Source: Polyangiaceae bacterium
GTDB lineage: Bacteria > Myxococcota_A > Polyangia > Polyangiales > Polyangiaceae
Length of the DNA stretch: 64,000 bases
Assembly: GCA_020633205.1 (NCBI GenBank)
Contig: JACKEB010000015.1
Coordinates: forward strand, 124,001 to 188,000
Reading direction: 5' to 3'
In this document: in pieces, positions 52,389 through 61,055 of the stretch
How the letters are laid out: the number at the start of each line of letters is the position of its first letter
Numbering within the stretch: position 1 is the first letter of the stretch
Notes under the pieces: generated by a model
Database searches by the model: none
Seen by the model: the letters and a program-made list of their open reading frames with translations, nothing else
What the model was told of the DNA's origin: nothing
Position numbers and translations under genes: made by a program

Positions 52389-55300
52389 ATGGCAGCCTCG
52401 AACCCGGCACCTAATGCTTCGAAATCACAAGCAAACTCCTCGCGTCGCGGCGGAACCCTTGGAGGAAGCAAGGCGGCAGACAGCAGCTTCGCGCAGGCGC
52501 TGGCTGCTCAAGGGCTGCCCCGTCGTTACGCTCACCTCACGCTTCTGCGTCAGATCGCTCGAGGCGGGATGGGTGAGGTGTTCCTCGCCACCGCGGGCGG
52601 CATCGAAGGTGCCGAGCGGCCTTGTGTGCTGAAGATCATTCGCCGGGACCACGCCGGGGATCGCTCCTTCCTCGCGCGCTTTCTCGATGAGGCGCGGATT
52701 CAGGCGCAGCTCCACCACCCCGGGGTGGCGCAGATCCTGGAAGCCGCGAAAGACGACGAGGGCAACCCCTACGTCGTCGTCGAACACGTCGAAGGCCGCA
52801 ACTTGGGTGAAGTCCGCACTCGGGCGATCCAGCTGAAGCTCGACATTGGCTGGGCTGACGCGGTCGCCGTGGCGGTCACCCTCTCAGACGCTCTGGCTCA
52901 CGTTCACGAGCGCACCGACGCCGACGGCAAGCCCCTCGGGATCGTACACCGCGACCTGAGCCCGCAGAACGTGATGGTTGGCTATGGCGGCGACGTCAAA
53001 CTCATCGACTTCGGTACCGCTCGCGGCGAGAACCGACGTTGCCAGACCGTTGCAGGCATTGTCTTCGCCAAACCGGGCTACGTCGCGCCGGAGGTTGCGA
53101 ATGAAACTCCCGGGGGGATCCCTGCGGATATCTACGCCGTTGGCGTCATCCTCTGGGAGCTCGTCGCTGGCCGGCGTTTCCTGCAAGGGGACGCGAGTGA
53201 GCACCTGGCGCAGGTTGCTCAGGGCAAGCGCAACCCGCCGCCTCTGGCTGCCGAGTTCGGCGCGCCGGCGGAGCTGGATGGAATCATCGCGCGCATGACT
53301 GCGCCCGACCTCGGGCATCGTTACGCCTCGGCGAAGGATGCCGTTACGGATCTGGTGCGCCTGTTGAAAAAGGCGCCGAGTATGGCGAACGGCGAGACCA
53401 GCGTGCGCGCCCGCATCGCGCACTTGATGGGACGCCTTTACCCTGCGGAACCAGCAAAGAGCCGCGCGGAGTTCGCCCGCCTGGTAGCAGTGATGCGCAA
53501 GGCGCAGAGCCTGCCTCGTGCACTGCCAGCGTCGCCGACTCCCGCACTGGCCAGCGCCGAGCAGGCGCCGAAGAGCGCCCCCGAGAGCGCCTCTCCCCCA
53601 AAAAAGACCGCTCAGGCAGCCCCGCCGAAACCCCAGAGCAAGCCCGTCGTTGCCCCGGAGCCAGTGCAAGATACCTCCCCCCAAGCTCACGCGGCCGCTC
53701 CGGAGCCTGCTGCGGCAGCCCCTGAAGAAGACAGCTCGCTCTTGCCTGGCACTCGCTACCGCCTGGTGCGCCGCATGGCGCAGAGTGAAATGGGAGAGGT
53801 GTTCGAGGCGGAGCACGTTGATCTCAAGCGCAGCGTGGCGCTCAAGGTGTTGCCCGCCTCCAAGGGCTCCGAGGCTCAGCTCAAGCGTTTCTCCGTGGAA
53901 GCGCGCAGCGTCGCCAACCTGCGCCACGAGAACCTCGTGACCCTGTACGACTACGGCACCACCACTGACGGGCGACCCTTCTACGCAATGGAGCTGCTCG
54001 ACGGTGAGAACCTGAGCCAGCTGCTCGAGCGAGAGGGAACCATCGGTTGGCGTCAGGCCGTGCGCATTGGCATTCAAGCTTGCAACGCGCTGTCTTGCGC
54101 GCACTCCGCTGGGGTAGTTCACCGGGATATCAAGCCCGGGAATCTCTTCCTGTTGCGTGACGGCACAGTCAAGCTGCTCGACTTTGGCGTCGCCAAGTTG
54201 GGCGCCGAGCTGGTCGCCGACGGCGGTGCTCTGCACCTAGTCGGAACTCCTGAATACATGGCACCAGAGCAGGTGCGCGGCGACGTCGATGAACGCAGTG
54301 ACGTCTACGCGCTCGGGGCCGTGCTGTATCAACTCGCGAGCGGTCGCCTGCCGCACGTCGCTTCAACCACTGTCGCTTTGCTCGACAAGAAGCTCCGGGG
54401 TCAACCGGAGAGCCTGCGTCGACGAGCTCCAACCCGAGGTTTCCCCGCCATGTTCGACAAGACCGTTCAGAAGTCACTCGCTACCGAACCCGAGCAACGC
54501 TACCAGTCCGCCGACCAGCTTCGCGAAGCGCTAGAAGACGCGCTGCAAGAGCCGGTAAAGCGTCAGCGTCGTCGCCGGACCATTGCCACGGGGATCTTGG
54601 CCGCGCTTGGCATAGCCGTCGCGGGAGGAGCCATCGCGGGAGCTCAAAACCCCGAGATGCGTGCCCGCGCCATGGCGATGATCGGCAAGAAGGCGCCCGC
54701 TGAGGAGACACCTACCGCGACCTTGGAGGAGGCACCGCTCGCCGAGGCTAACGCCGCCGAGGGAGCAGGAGACGACCAGGGTGAGGAAGTCGCCGCCGCC
54801 GACGAGGAAGGCAGCGAAATGGGCGACCAGGAAGACGGCGACCCCACCGCGGATGACAGCGCTGAAACCGAGACGGCGTCGGCGGACGGCAAGGCCTCTG
54901 ACGAGGAAGCCGACACGAAGGACGCCAAGGACGAGGGCGGCGAAGCGGTCGCTAAGGCAGACGAGGATGCGGTCGAAGCGGATTCCCCTGCGGAAAAGTC
55001 TGACGACGCCACTGCTCAGCTCAAGGGAGATGCGGACCCCGTCGCGACGCCCACCGCCGTCGCTGCCGCTCCCGCGGCGATGAAGGCCAGCGAGCTCTCG
55101 AAGGACGCCGCCGTCAACGAGCAGATCTCCCAGGCTCAGGCGATGATGAACGCCGGGCAGCGCATCAAGGGTTTCAACATGCTGCGCAAGCTCGGCAAGA
55201 ACAATCGCAAGAACACCGACGTGCTCAAGGCCTGGAGCGAAGCGGCGGCGAACATGAAGGCGTGGGGCGAGGCGCACCGCGTGGCAAGGCAGTGGGCTGA

Positions 55301-55475
55301 GGTCGATGACAGCGCCGAGGCTCGCATCCACCTCGCGCGTATGCAGCGTGCCGTTGGCAAGCGCGATGCGGCGATCAAGACCCTCGCCGAGCTCCTCAAG
55401 GACAAGCCCGATTCCACGGAGGCGAAGCAGCTGCTTCAGATGTACGGTGGTAAGCAAGCGATCGCGCTGCGCTGA
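52389..55475 (+). CDS. Membrane protein with two Ser/Thr kinase domains
   Basis: From the ATG at 52389 the product has 1028 residues. Kinase domain 1 (~50-330) has Gly loop ARGGMGEV (58-65), K82, HRDLSPQN with D189 and DFG 207-209, but its activation segment (VFAKPGYVAPE) is unusual. After a Pro/Ala/Lys linker, kinase domain 2 (~456-720) keeps K486, HRDIKPGN (D580), DFG 598-600 and GTPEYMAPEQ. Its Gly loop is degenerate: RMAQSEMGEV, with Ala, Ser and Glu where Gly are usual. A TM (731-751) leads to a very acidic extracytoplasmic region (Asp/Glu/Ala-rich, ~770-890) and a TPR-like helical end. Tandem kinases in one chain suggest intramolecular control. Confidence 0.92.
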   Translation: MAASNPAPNASKSQANSSRRGGTLGGSKAADSSFAQALAAQGLPRRYAHLTLLRQIARGGMGEVFLATAGGIEGAERPCVLKIIRRDHAGDRSFLARFLDEARIQAQLHHPGVAQILEAAKDDEGNPYVVVEHVEGRNLGEVRTRAIQLKLDIGWADAVAVAVTLSDALAHVHERTDADGKPLGIVHRDLSPQNVMVGYGGDVKLIDFGTARGENRRCQTVAGIVFAKPGYVAPEVANETPGGIPADIYAVGVILWELVAGRRFLQGDASEHLAQVAQGKRNPPPLAAEFGAPAELDGIIARMTAPDLGHRYASAKDAVTDLVRLLKKAPSMANGETSVRARIAHLMGRLYPAEPAKSRAEFARLVAVMRKAQSLPRALPASPTPALASAEQAPKSAPESASPPKKTAQAAPPKPQSKPVVAPEPVQDTSPQAHAAAPEPAAAAPEEDSSLLPGTRYRLVRRMAQSEMGEVFEAEHVDLKRSVALKVLPASKGSEAQLKRFSVEARSVANLRHENLVTLYDYGTTTDGRPFYAMELLDGENLSQLLEREGTIGWRQAVRIGIQACNALSCAHSAGVVHRDIKPGNLFLLRDGTVKLLDFGVAKLGAELVADGGALHLVGTPEYMAPEQVRGDVDERSDVYALGAVLYQLASGRLPHVASTTVALLDKKLRGQPESLRRRAPTRGFPAMFDKTVQKSLATEPEQRYQSADQLREALEDALQEPVKRQRRRRTIATGILAALGIAVAGGAIAGAQNPEMRARAMAMIGKKAPAEETPTATLEEAPLAEANAAEGAGDDQGEEVAAADEEGSEMGDQEDGDPTADDSAETETASADGKASDEEADTKDAKDEGGEAVAKADEDAVEADSPAEKSDDATAQLKGDADPVATPTAVAAAPAAMKASELSKDAAVNEQISQAQAMMNAGQRIKGFNMLRKLGKNNRKNTDVLKAWSEAAANMKAWGEAHRVARQWAEVDDSAEARIHLARMQRAVGKRDAAIKTLAELLKDKPDSTEAKQLLQMYGGKQAIALR
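53590..53613 (+). repeat. Motif A copy in coding sequence, extended match to 51290-51311
   Basis: CCTCTCCCCCAAAAAAGACC followed by GCT. The minus strand at 51290-51311 reads the same apart from one fewer A. This copy encodes SPPKKTA in the linker of the dual kinase. Confidence 0.55.
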
Positions 55476-55597
55476 GCCTCAACCGGGTGAGCCGGAGCCC
55501 GCGAGCGAGCGGACTCGAGCAGCCGATTCAATGGCTGCGGGTGCTCGCTGAAGTTTCCGCAGGCTTCTGTGGAAGTGACTGAAAACACAACACAACG

Positions 55598-55630
55598 AGC
55601 GGCCTTCCAAGACTGGGAGGCCGCTTTTTT
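55598..55630 (+). terminator. Rho-independent terminator after the dual-kinase gene
   Basis: AGCGGCCT (55598-55605) pairs with AGGCCGCT (55618-55625), inner TCC/GGG, followed by TTTTTT to 55630. It lies ~120 nt past the stop. This is the clearest intrinsic terminator in the window. Confidence 0.85.
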
Positions 55631-55737
55631 CGCGCCGGACTTGCCGCCTGGGCAGGGTCCGCTCTAAAGCTCCAGCGACACGCACCATCAGCTCTGTGCG
55701 TCGCGCTTTTCGCAGCGCGTGTTTCACCCCACCCCTC

Positions 55738-57315
55738 ATGTCTTCCAGCACGCCTGCTGCGCGCTCATCAGCGCCAACCGATTCCGGGCGCATCCCGACG
55801 GATGCGCCTGACGACAGCGCAGTCGGGGAGGCATCACAGCTCCCGGCCGTCGAGACGGCTCCGCGCGAGTTGGGAGCAGACGACTCGGTGTCGATTCCTC
55901 CCCCGAGCGCTCAGATCGCCTCGGAGCTGAAGATCGACACCAGCAAGAACGCGTACGCCCTCGTGCTGCGGATCGCGTTGCCAACGGTCCTAGCGATGCT
56001 CAGCCAGAGCGTCGTCAACGAGATCGACAACTTCTTCTTTGGCTACCTGGCAGAGCCGGAGCGCTCGAACGCTCAAGCCGCGCTGTTTCCGTCTCTCGTC
56101 TTGCTCTGGATGTTTGGTGGATCGCTGAGCGCGATCTCCGTTGGCACTCAAGCCATCGCGGCTCGGCGCTTCGCTGAGGGGCGCTACCGCAAGTCGGGTG
56201 AGGTCCTCGTCAACAGCTGGATGTTCTCGTTGGTCGCCAGCGTGATCACCACGGTGATCGCCTACGCGCTGACCCCCACCATCCTGAAGTTTGCGCTGCC
56301 CTCGGTTGAAGTCCGGGAGGCTGCGCAGAGCTTCTTGAACTGGCGCTTGCTCGGCATCGCGTCGATGGTCATCACGTTCAGCTTCAAGGCTTTCTTCGAC
56401 GGCCTCGGCAAGACCCACGTGCACATGGTCAGCGCGCTGGTGATGAACGCGCTCAACATCTTCCTGTGCTGGGTGCTCATCTTCGGGAAGCTCGGTGTCC
56501 CCCACATGGGCATCGAAGGCGCCGGTCTCGCCGACGCCCTCTGCACCTGGGTGGGCCTGGCGATCATGGTCGCGTGGACTCTGAAGGCGAAGTACCGCGT
56601 ACCCTTCAAGCCGTTCGCGATGAGCGCCCGCAGCAAGGCGCTGACCTGGGACATCCTCAAGCTCAGTATTCCGAGCGGAATTGCCACCATCGCGGTGATG
56701 CTCGGCTTTGGTCTCTTCAGTGTGATCGTCGGCCGCTTGGATGCCGCGAGTGCGGCTCAGGGGGGGAGTGCGAACCACAACCTGGCTGCCACGTCGGTCA
56801 TCGTCTCCATCCTCAAGCTCACCTTCACCGCGTGTCTGGCCTTCGGCACCGCGACCGCCACACTGGTCAGCCAGTCCATGGGCGAAAAGAAGCCCGATCA
56901 AGCAGAGCGCTACGGTTGGGTTTCAGTTCGTCTCGGCTTGATGGTGTTCGGCGTCGTTGGCTTCCTGGAAGGCGTGGTCTTCCCTCATCAGGCCATCGCG
57001 TTCTTCAACGACAGCCCTGAGGTGATGAGCGCGGCCCTCGTTCCGATGCGCATGATGGGCATCATCACGCCGCTGATTGCTTGCGGCATGATCCTGACCC
57101 AGGCGCTGTTCGGAGCGGGTGAATCGGTGTTCGTGATGATCGTGGAGCTGGTGCTCCACTTCTTCTGCCTCGTGCCTCTCGCATGGGTGCTCGGTATCAC
57201 GATGGGCTTCGGCCTAGTTGGCATCTGGTCCGCAGCCGTCGTCTACGTGCTGATGCTCACCATCATCATGGCCCTGCGTTTCCGCTCGGGTCGATGGAAG
57301 CTGCGAAAGATCTGA
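55738..57315 (+). CDS. MATE-family efflux transporter
   Basis: From the ATG at 55738 the product has 525 residues; a GTG at 55696 is an alternative. A ~70-residue Ser/Ala/Pro cytoplasmic head precedes twelve predicted TMs in two homologous halves. Typical MATE segments are ALPTVLAMLSQSVVNEIDNFFFGYL, 'AISVGTQAIAARRFAEGRY' and, in the second half, ATATLVSQSMGEKKPDQAERYGW. MATE proteins export drugs, metabolites or cations in exchange for Na+ or H+. It stands alone between a terminator and the tandem array. Substrate unknown. Confidence 0.92.
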   Translation: MSSSTPAARSSAPTDSGRIPTDAPDDSAVGEASQLPAVETAPRELGADDSVSIPPPSAQIASELKIDTSKNAYALVLRIALPTVLAMLSQSVVNEIDNFFFGYLAEPERSNAQAALFPSLVLLWMFGGSLSAISVGTQAIAARRFAEGRYRKSGEVLVNSWMFSLVASVITTVIAYALTPTILKFALPSVEVREAAQSFLNWRLLGIASMVITFSFKAFFDGLGKTHVHMVSALVMNALNIFLCWVLIFGKLGVPHMGIEGAGLADALCTWVGLAIMVAWTLKAKYRVPFKPFAMSARSKALTWDILKLSIPSGIATIAVMLGFGLFSVIVGRLDAASAAQGGSANHNLAATSVIVSILKLTFTACLAFGTATATLVSQSMGEKKPDQAERYGWVSVRLGLMVFGVVGFLEGVVFPHQAIAFFNDSPEVMSAALVPMRMMGIITPLIACGMILTQALFGAGESVFVMIVELVLHFFCLVPLAWVLGITMGFGLVGIWSAAVVYVLMLTIIMALRFRSGRWKLRKI

Positions 57316-57335
57316 GCCCGGATTGATACGTCTCT

Positions 57336-58702
57336 CGCCGATCGGGAGGGGGCCCCAGCGAAGCTGGGGGAGGGGCTTCGGAAAAGCCCCTCGAGCAATA
57401 CAGGGTTTCGGGACAGAGGGTTGGCAAGTGCTGACGAGCGAGCGCCCTCACCCGCTGGGGCGCGCGCTCGTCATTGCTAGTGTTGGTGCCGTGACTGTTC
57501 TGAGGGGGCTTGCCGAAGCCCCCTCCTCTGTTTTGCTCGCAGGCTCGCAAACAGAGTCTCCTCCCCGACGGTGTGCGTTGGGCGTTGCCGTAAGGATGCG
57601 GGGCGGCTCAGTCTTTGAGCGTCTGCGGTCTCGGTCGCTTTTCGGTGTTTGCCGATCGGGGTGGGGGCCCCGCTTGCGGGGGAGGGGGCGTCGGAAACGC
57701 CCCCTCGATCAACAGGGGAAACGGCACATACCTGGAGCCTCGAAGACGAGCGTGCGCCCTCACCTGCTGGGGCGCCCGCTCGGCAGGCTCCTGTCTGGTG
57801 ACGGAGAGCGACGGACAGAGGGTTGGCAAGTGCTGACGAGCGAGCGCCCTCACCCGCTGGGGCGCGCGCTCGTCATTGCCAGTGTTGGTGCCGTGACTGT
57901 TCTGAGGGGGCTTGCCGAAGCCCCCTCCTCTGTTTTGCTCGCAGGCTCGCAAACAGAGTCTCCTCCCCGACGGTGTGCGTTGGGCGTTGCCGTAAGGATG
58001 CGGGGCGGCTCAGTCTTTGAGCGTCTGCGGTCTCGGTCGCTTTTCGGTGTTTGCCGATCGGGGTGGGGGCCCCGCTTGCGGGGGAGGGGGCGTCGGAAAC
58101 GCCCCCTCGATCAACAGGGGAAACGGCACATACCTGGAGCCTCGAAGACGAGCGTGCGCCCTCACCTGCTGGGGCGCCCGCTCGGCAGGCTCCTGTCTGG
58201 TGACGGAGAGCGACGGACAGAGGGTTGGCAAGTGCTGACGAGCGAGCGCCCTCACCCGCTGGGGCGCGCGCTCGTCATTGCCAGTGTTGGTGCCGTGACT
58301 GTTCTGAGGGGGCTTGCCGAAGCCCCCTCCTCTGTTTCGCGCGCTTACGCGCGGAAACAGAGTCTCCTTCCCAACGGTGTGCGTTGGGCGTTGCCGTAAG
58401 GATGCGGGGCGGCTCAGTCTTTGAGCGTCTGCGGTCTCGGTCGCTTTTCGGTGTTGCCGATCGGGGTGGGGGCCCCGCTTGCGGGGGAGGGGGCGTGGGA
58501 AACGCCCCCTCGATCAACAGGGGAAACGGCACACACGTGGAGCCTCGAAGACGGGCGTGCGCCCTCACCTGCTGGGGCGCACGCTCGGCGGGCTCCATCT
58601 GGTGACGGAGAGCGAGGCACGGAGCGTTGGCAATTGCTGACGAGCGAGCGCCCTCACCCCGCTGGGGCGCACGCTCGTCTTGCCAGAGTTGGTGCCGTGA
58701 CC
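57336..58702. repeat. 402-bp-period tandem array of hairpin-rich DNA
   Basis: A degenerate partial unit (57336-57410) is followed by three full units beginning at 57411, 57813 and 58215 (period exactly 402) and a partial fourth from ~58617. Units 1 and 2 are nearly identical; unit 3 is diverged and unit 4 more so. Each unit carries several GC-rich inverted repeats, for example GGGGGCTT-gccg-AAGCCCCC and GGGGGCGT-cggaa-ACGCCCCC, plus CGCTGGGGCGCGCGCTCG. Open frames inside are by-products of base composition. No transposase. It abuts a truncated gene on the right. Confidence 0.93.
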
Positions 58703-58869
58703 GTGGCTTCGGCCATCTTCGCGATGCCTGCGTAGCCGCGTCCTTCGATCGGTGGATCAGCCAAGTCGCCCTCCGGGGACCACGCCTGAGCGAGTAGCTC
58801 TTTTCTCCGTGCGGAATCAGATTCGGCGTAGGCTTCTAGGTGCAAGTCGATCAGTTCGTTGAGTTCCAT
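58703..58869 (-). pseudogene. Truncated SnoaL-like (NTF2-fold) protein, N-terminal fragment
   Basis: The minus-strand frame starts at the ATG at 58869. It reads MELNELIDLHLEAYAESDSA, then RRKELLAQAWSPEGDLADPP and GYAGIAKMAEA, which is the recognisable start of SnoaL-like / nuclear-transport-factor-2-fold proteins (normally ~120-150 residues). At about 58702 the sequence turns into array unit 4 and the reading becomes meaningless (TLARRACAPAG). The rest of the gene is not found on the far side of the array. The upstream AGGAGTGAAC ribosome site remains intact. Confidence 0.7.
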
Positions 58870-59040
58870 CGTTCACTCCTTGGGTCAGGGATGTGCAGAG
58901 CATGCGGAACTCAGCGCCGTCGCGCGATTACCTGAGAGGTAGGCGAGCGACGATGGCGTCATGTGATTGAGCGCCGTCAGGTTGCTGAGGATCCGTTCGA
59001 CGACTCCGAATGCCCAAGCGAACCGTCACGGGCTTGAGCT
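58870..59040. other. Region upstream of the SnoaL remnant
   Basis: Former promoter region of the truncated gene. I see no gene or strong hairpin here. Confidence 0.4.
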
Positions 59041-59349
59041 GTGTGCCGCCACGCCGGGCAAGCTGGATTCGATCCCTGGGTCTTGGCGTTGGGGTCTGGT
59101 CTGGCAGATCAGACCGCCGCCGACTCGTTGGATGAGTTGGGGTTCATCTCAACTGAACTGTACGACGTGGACATTCCTGAACTTCACCGCGAGCGCTTCG
59201 TGAATGACGCTGGCCGCGTTGGGTTCTGGTTGGTTTTCGTGCAGAGCGGCGCACTGAAAGACTGCGGCGCACCGAGAGACTGCGGCGCACCGAGAGACTG
59301 CGGCGCACCGGGAGTTGGTGCGCGCCGCTGGTCTGAGTTCAGATGCTAG
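59041..59349 (+). CDS. Doubtful hypothetical protein with 6-residue C-terminal repeats
   Basis: The frame starts with GTG directly after an in-frame TGA. The middle (SLDELGFISTELYDVDIPELHRERFVNDAGRVGFWLVFVQ, residues ~30-68) has protein-like composition. The end is DCGAPR repeated three times from an 18-bp tandem repeat. No family, signal or ribosome site recognised. It converges on the TRAP permease gene and overlaps its last 4 nt. It may be a decayed gene. Confidence 0.3.
   Translation: MCRHAGQAGFDPWVLALGSGLADQTAADSLDELGFISTELYDVDIPELHRERFVNDAGRVGFWLVFVQSGALKDCGAPRDCGAPRDCGAPGVGARRWSEFRC
59260..59313. repeat. 18-bp tandem repeat (three units)
   Basis: GACTGCGGCGCACCGAGA at 59260, 59278 and (with one change, GGGA) 59296. 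A degenerate fourth unit may precede at 59244. Confidence 0.85.
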
Positions 59350-61055
59350 AGGTCGTCATCGTCGTCGTCGTCGTCATCGTCATCGTCGTCGTCGTCATCG
59401 TCGTCATCGTCGTCCGCGGGCTTGGCAGCGGCGTCTCCAGCGTTGGCTGCGCCAGCGTCTGACTCCGTCGGCGTTCCCTTGGAATCGTCGTCGTCGTCGT
59501 CATCATCATCGTCCGCGTCGTCGCCGTCGTCATCCCAGTCGTCGTCGCCGCTCTTGGCGCCGTCGCCTGAGTCGTCGTCGCCCCAGTCGTCGTCGTCGTC
59601 CCAGTCATCAGCTGGATTCCCGTCGCCCGTATCCGCCGGCTTGGGCGCGGCCCACTTCGCCTTGTCCTCTTCAGTGCATGGCTTCGGGTTGTTGCGATCC
59701 TCTTGGACGCACTCCATCAGCCAGGCTTCGCGTGGAGGTTCGTTGTACTTGGCGGACTCTGCCTTCGCCTTGTCGATGTCACCTTGAACGGCCACCGTCG
59801 ACAGCTTGGGCGTGGTCATCAGGATCACCAGCCCAACCACCAAGATCAGAATGAACGGAACCGCGATGCGATAGAGCTGCACCATCGGCTTGTTGAAGCG
59901 GAAGCTCGCGACGAACAGGTTCTGCCCGAGCGGGGGGCTCAGGTACGCGATCTCCAGGTTCAGCAAGAACATCATTGCCAGGTGGAAAGGCGAGATGCCG
60001 AACTTGGCCGCGAACGGAATCAAGAGCGGCACCGCCACCAGGATGCTGCTGAAGCCGTCCATGAACATGCCTTGGATGTACAAGAACACGTTCAATGTGA
60101 TGAGGAAGTGCCACGGCTTGGTGACACCCATCGAGGTAACCCAGGCAAAGAGCTTCGCCGGGATTTGCTCGCTGATGATGTAGTTCGTCAGCGCCATGGC
60201 CATCGCCATGATCAGCAGAATGGCTCCAGCGAGCGCCATCGAGTTCTTGGCGATGCGCGGGAAGTCCTTCAGCTTGAGGTCCTTGTAGACGTAGACCTCG
60301 ATGACGAACACATAGAGCGCTGCGATGGCCGCGACCTCATCGATCGCAGTGACGCCCGTGAACAAGCCACCCAGGATGATCACGGGGATCAAGAGCTCCC
60401 ACTTGATCTCCCAGAGGGACGCGCCCATCTCCTTCACATCTGGCTTGGAGCGCGGGATCTTCGCCTTGATACCCACGTACATCGCGTGGGCGCTCAACAG
60501 GGCAATGACCAAGAACCCGGGGATCAGCGTGGCCTTGAACGCCTTGGTGAAGTCGATGCCAGCGACCAGGGAGTAGACGAGGATCGGTAGGGAGGGGGGG
60601 AGGAGCAACCCAAGGCTTCCGCCCGTCATCACCAAACCGAGCGAGTACTTCTCCGGGTAACCTCGCTCGCGCAAGGCTGGGTACAGCAAGGCGCCGATCG
60701 CGACGATGGTAACGGCGGAGCCACCCGTGAGCGTCGTGAAGAAGGCGCTGGCGAAGATACACACGATGGCCAGCCCACCGGGTAGCCAACCAAAGAACGC
60801 GGTCGACGCACGCACCAGGCGATGCGGCGTCTTGCTCTCGGCCATCAAGTAGCCGACGAAGGTGAAGAGCGGCACCGTCACCAGAATCGGCGACCCTGCG
60901 AAGCGGTCGTCTAGAACGTCTGGTGCGAGGAAGCGCACGAAGCGCAGGTTCTCATTCGGGTGCAGCAGCCACGCGAGTTCGGTGGTGCCCGCCATAACGG
61001 CGAACACTGGTGCGCCGAGCAGCGCGAAGACCAAGACGAAGAGTAGAATAGGCAT
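59346..61055 (-). CDS. dctM: TRAP transporter large permease (DctM) with poly-Asp tail
   Basis: The 569-residue product begins MPILLFVLVFALLGAPVFAVMAG and has ~12-13 TMs over residues 1-420 with DctM motifs (GGSAVTIVAIGALLYPAL, GGSLGLLLPPSLPILVYSL, LNLEIAYLSPPLGQNLFV). This is the Na+-coupled transport channel of a tripartite ATP-independent periplasmic transporter. After the last TM a soluble region with two Cys follows. Then comes a ~100-residue acidic tail rich in Asp, Gly and Trp (PADDWDDDDDWGDDDSGDG) ending in over 20 consecutive Asp and a final Leu. DctM proteins usually end soon after the last TM. The start overlaps the DctQ stop (TGATG). Confidence 0.93.
   Translation of the reverse strand: MPILLFVLVFALLGAPVFAVMAGTTELAWLLHPNENLRFVRFLAPDVLDDRFAGSPILVTVPLFTFVGYLMAESKTPHRLVRASTAFFGWLPGGLAIVCIFASAFFTTLTGGSAVTIVAIGALLYPALRERGYPEKYSLGLVMTGGSLGLLLPPSLPILVYSLVAGIDFTKAFKATLIPGFLVIALLSAHAMYVGIKAKIPRSKPDVKEMGASLWEIKWELLIPVIILGGLFTGVTAIDEVAAIAALYVFVIEVYVYKDLKLKDFPRIAKNSMALAGAILLIMAMAMALTNYIISEQIPAKLFAWVTSMGVTKPWHFLITLNVFLYIQGMFMDGFSSILVAVPLLIPFAAKFGISPFHLAMMFLLNLEIAYLSPPLGQNLFVASFRFNKPMVQLYRIAVPFILILVVGLVILMTTPKLSTVAVQGDIDKAKAESAKYNEPPREAWLMECVQEDRNNPKPCTEEDKAKWAAPKPADTGDGNPADDWDDDDDWGDDDSGDGAKSGDDDWDDDGDDADDDDDDDDDDSKGTPTESDAGAANAGDAAAKPADDDDDDDDDDDDDDDDDDDDDL

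Noticed and set aside
44027..57315. Antibiotic-resistance island (MBL-fold protein plus MATE exporter)
   Set aside because: The MBL-fold protein is glyoxalase II-like by length and motifs, and the MATE gene lies 11 kb away with unrelated genes between; no mobility genes are seen.
57336..58702. Long open frames inside the 402-bp array as genes (e.g. a + strand frame 57323-58399)
   Set aside because: They read through repeated GC-rich hairpins in several frames at once, have no start signals or family features, and change meaning between units.
59376..59608. GTC/ATC trinucleotide run as a microsatellite of its own
   Set aside because: It is the coding sequence of the Asp-rich DctM tail, with mixed GAC and GAT codons, so selection on protein explains it.
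59703..60590. 295-codon + strand ORF opposite dctM
   Set aside because: Asp/His/Gln-rich antisense frame with no domain; dctM is clear.
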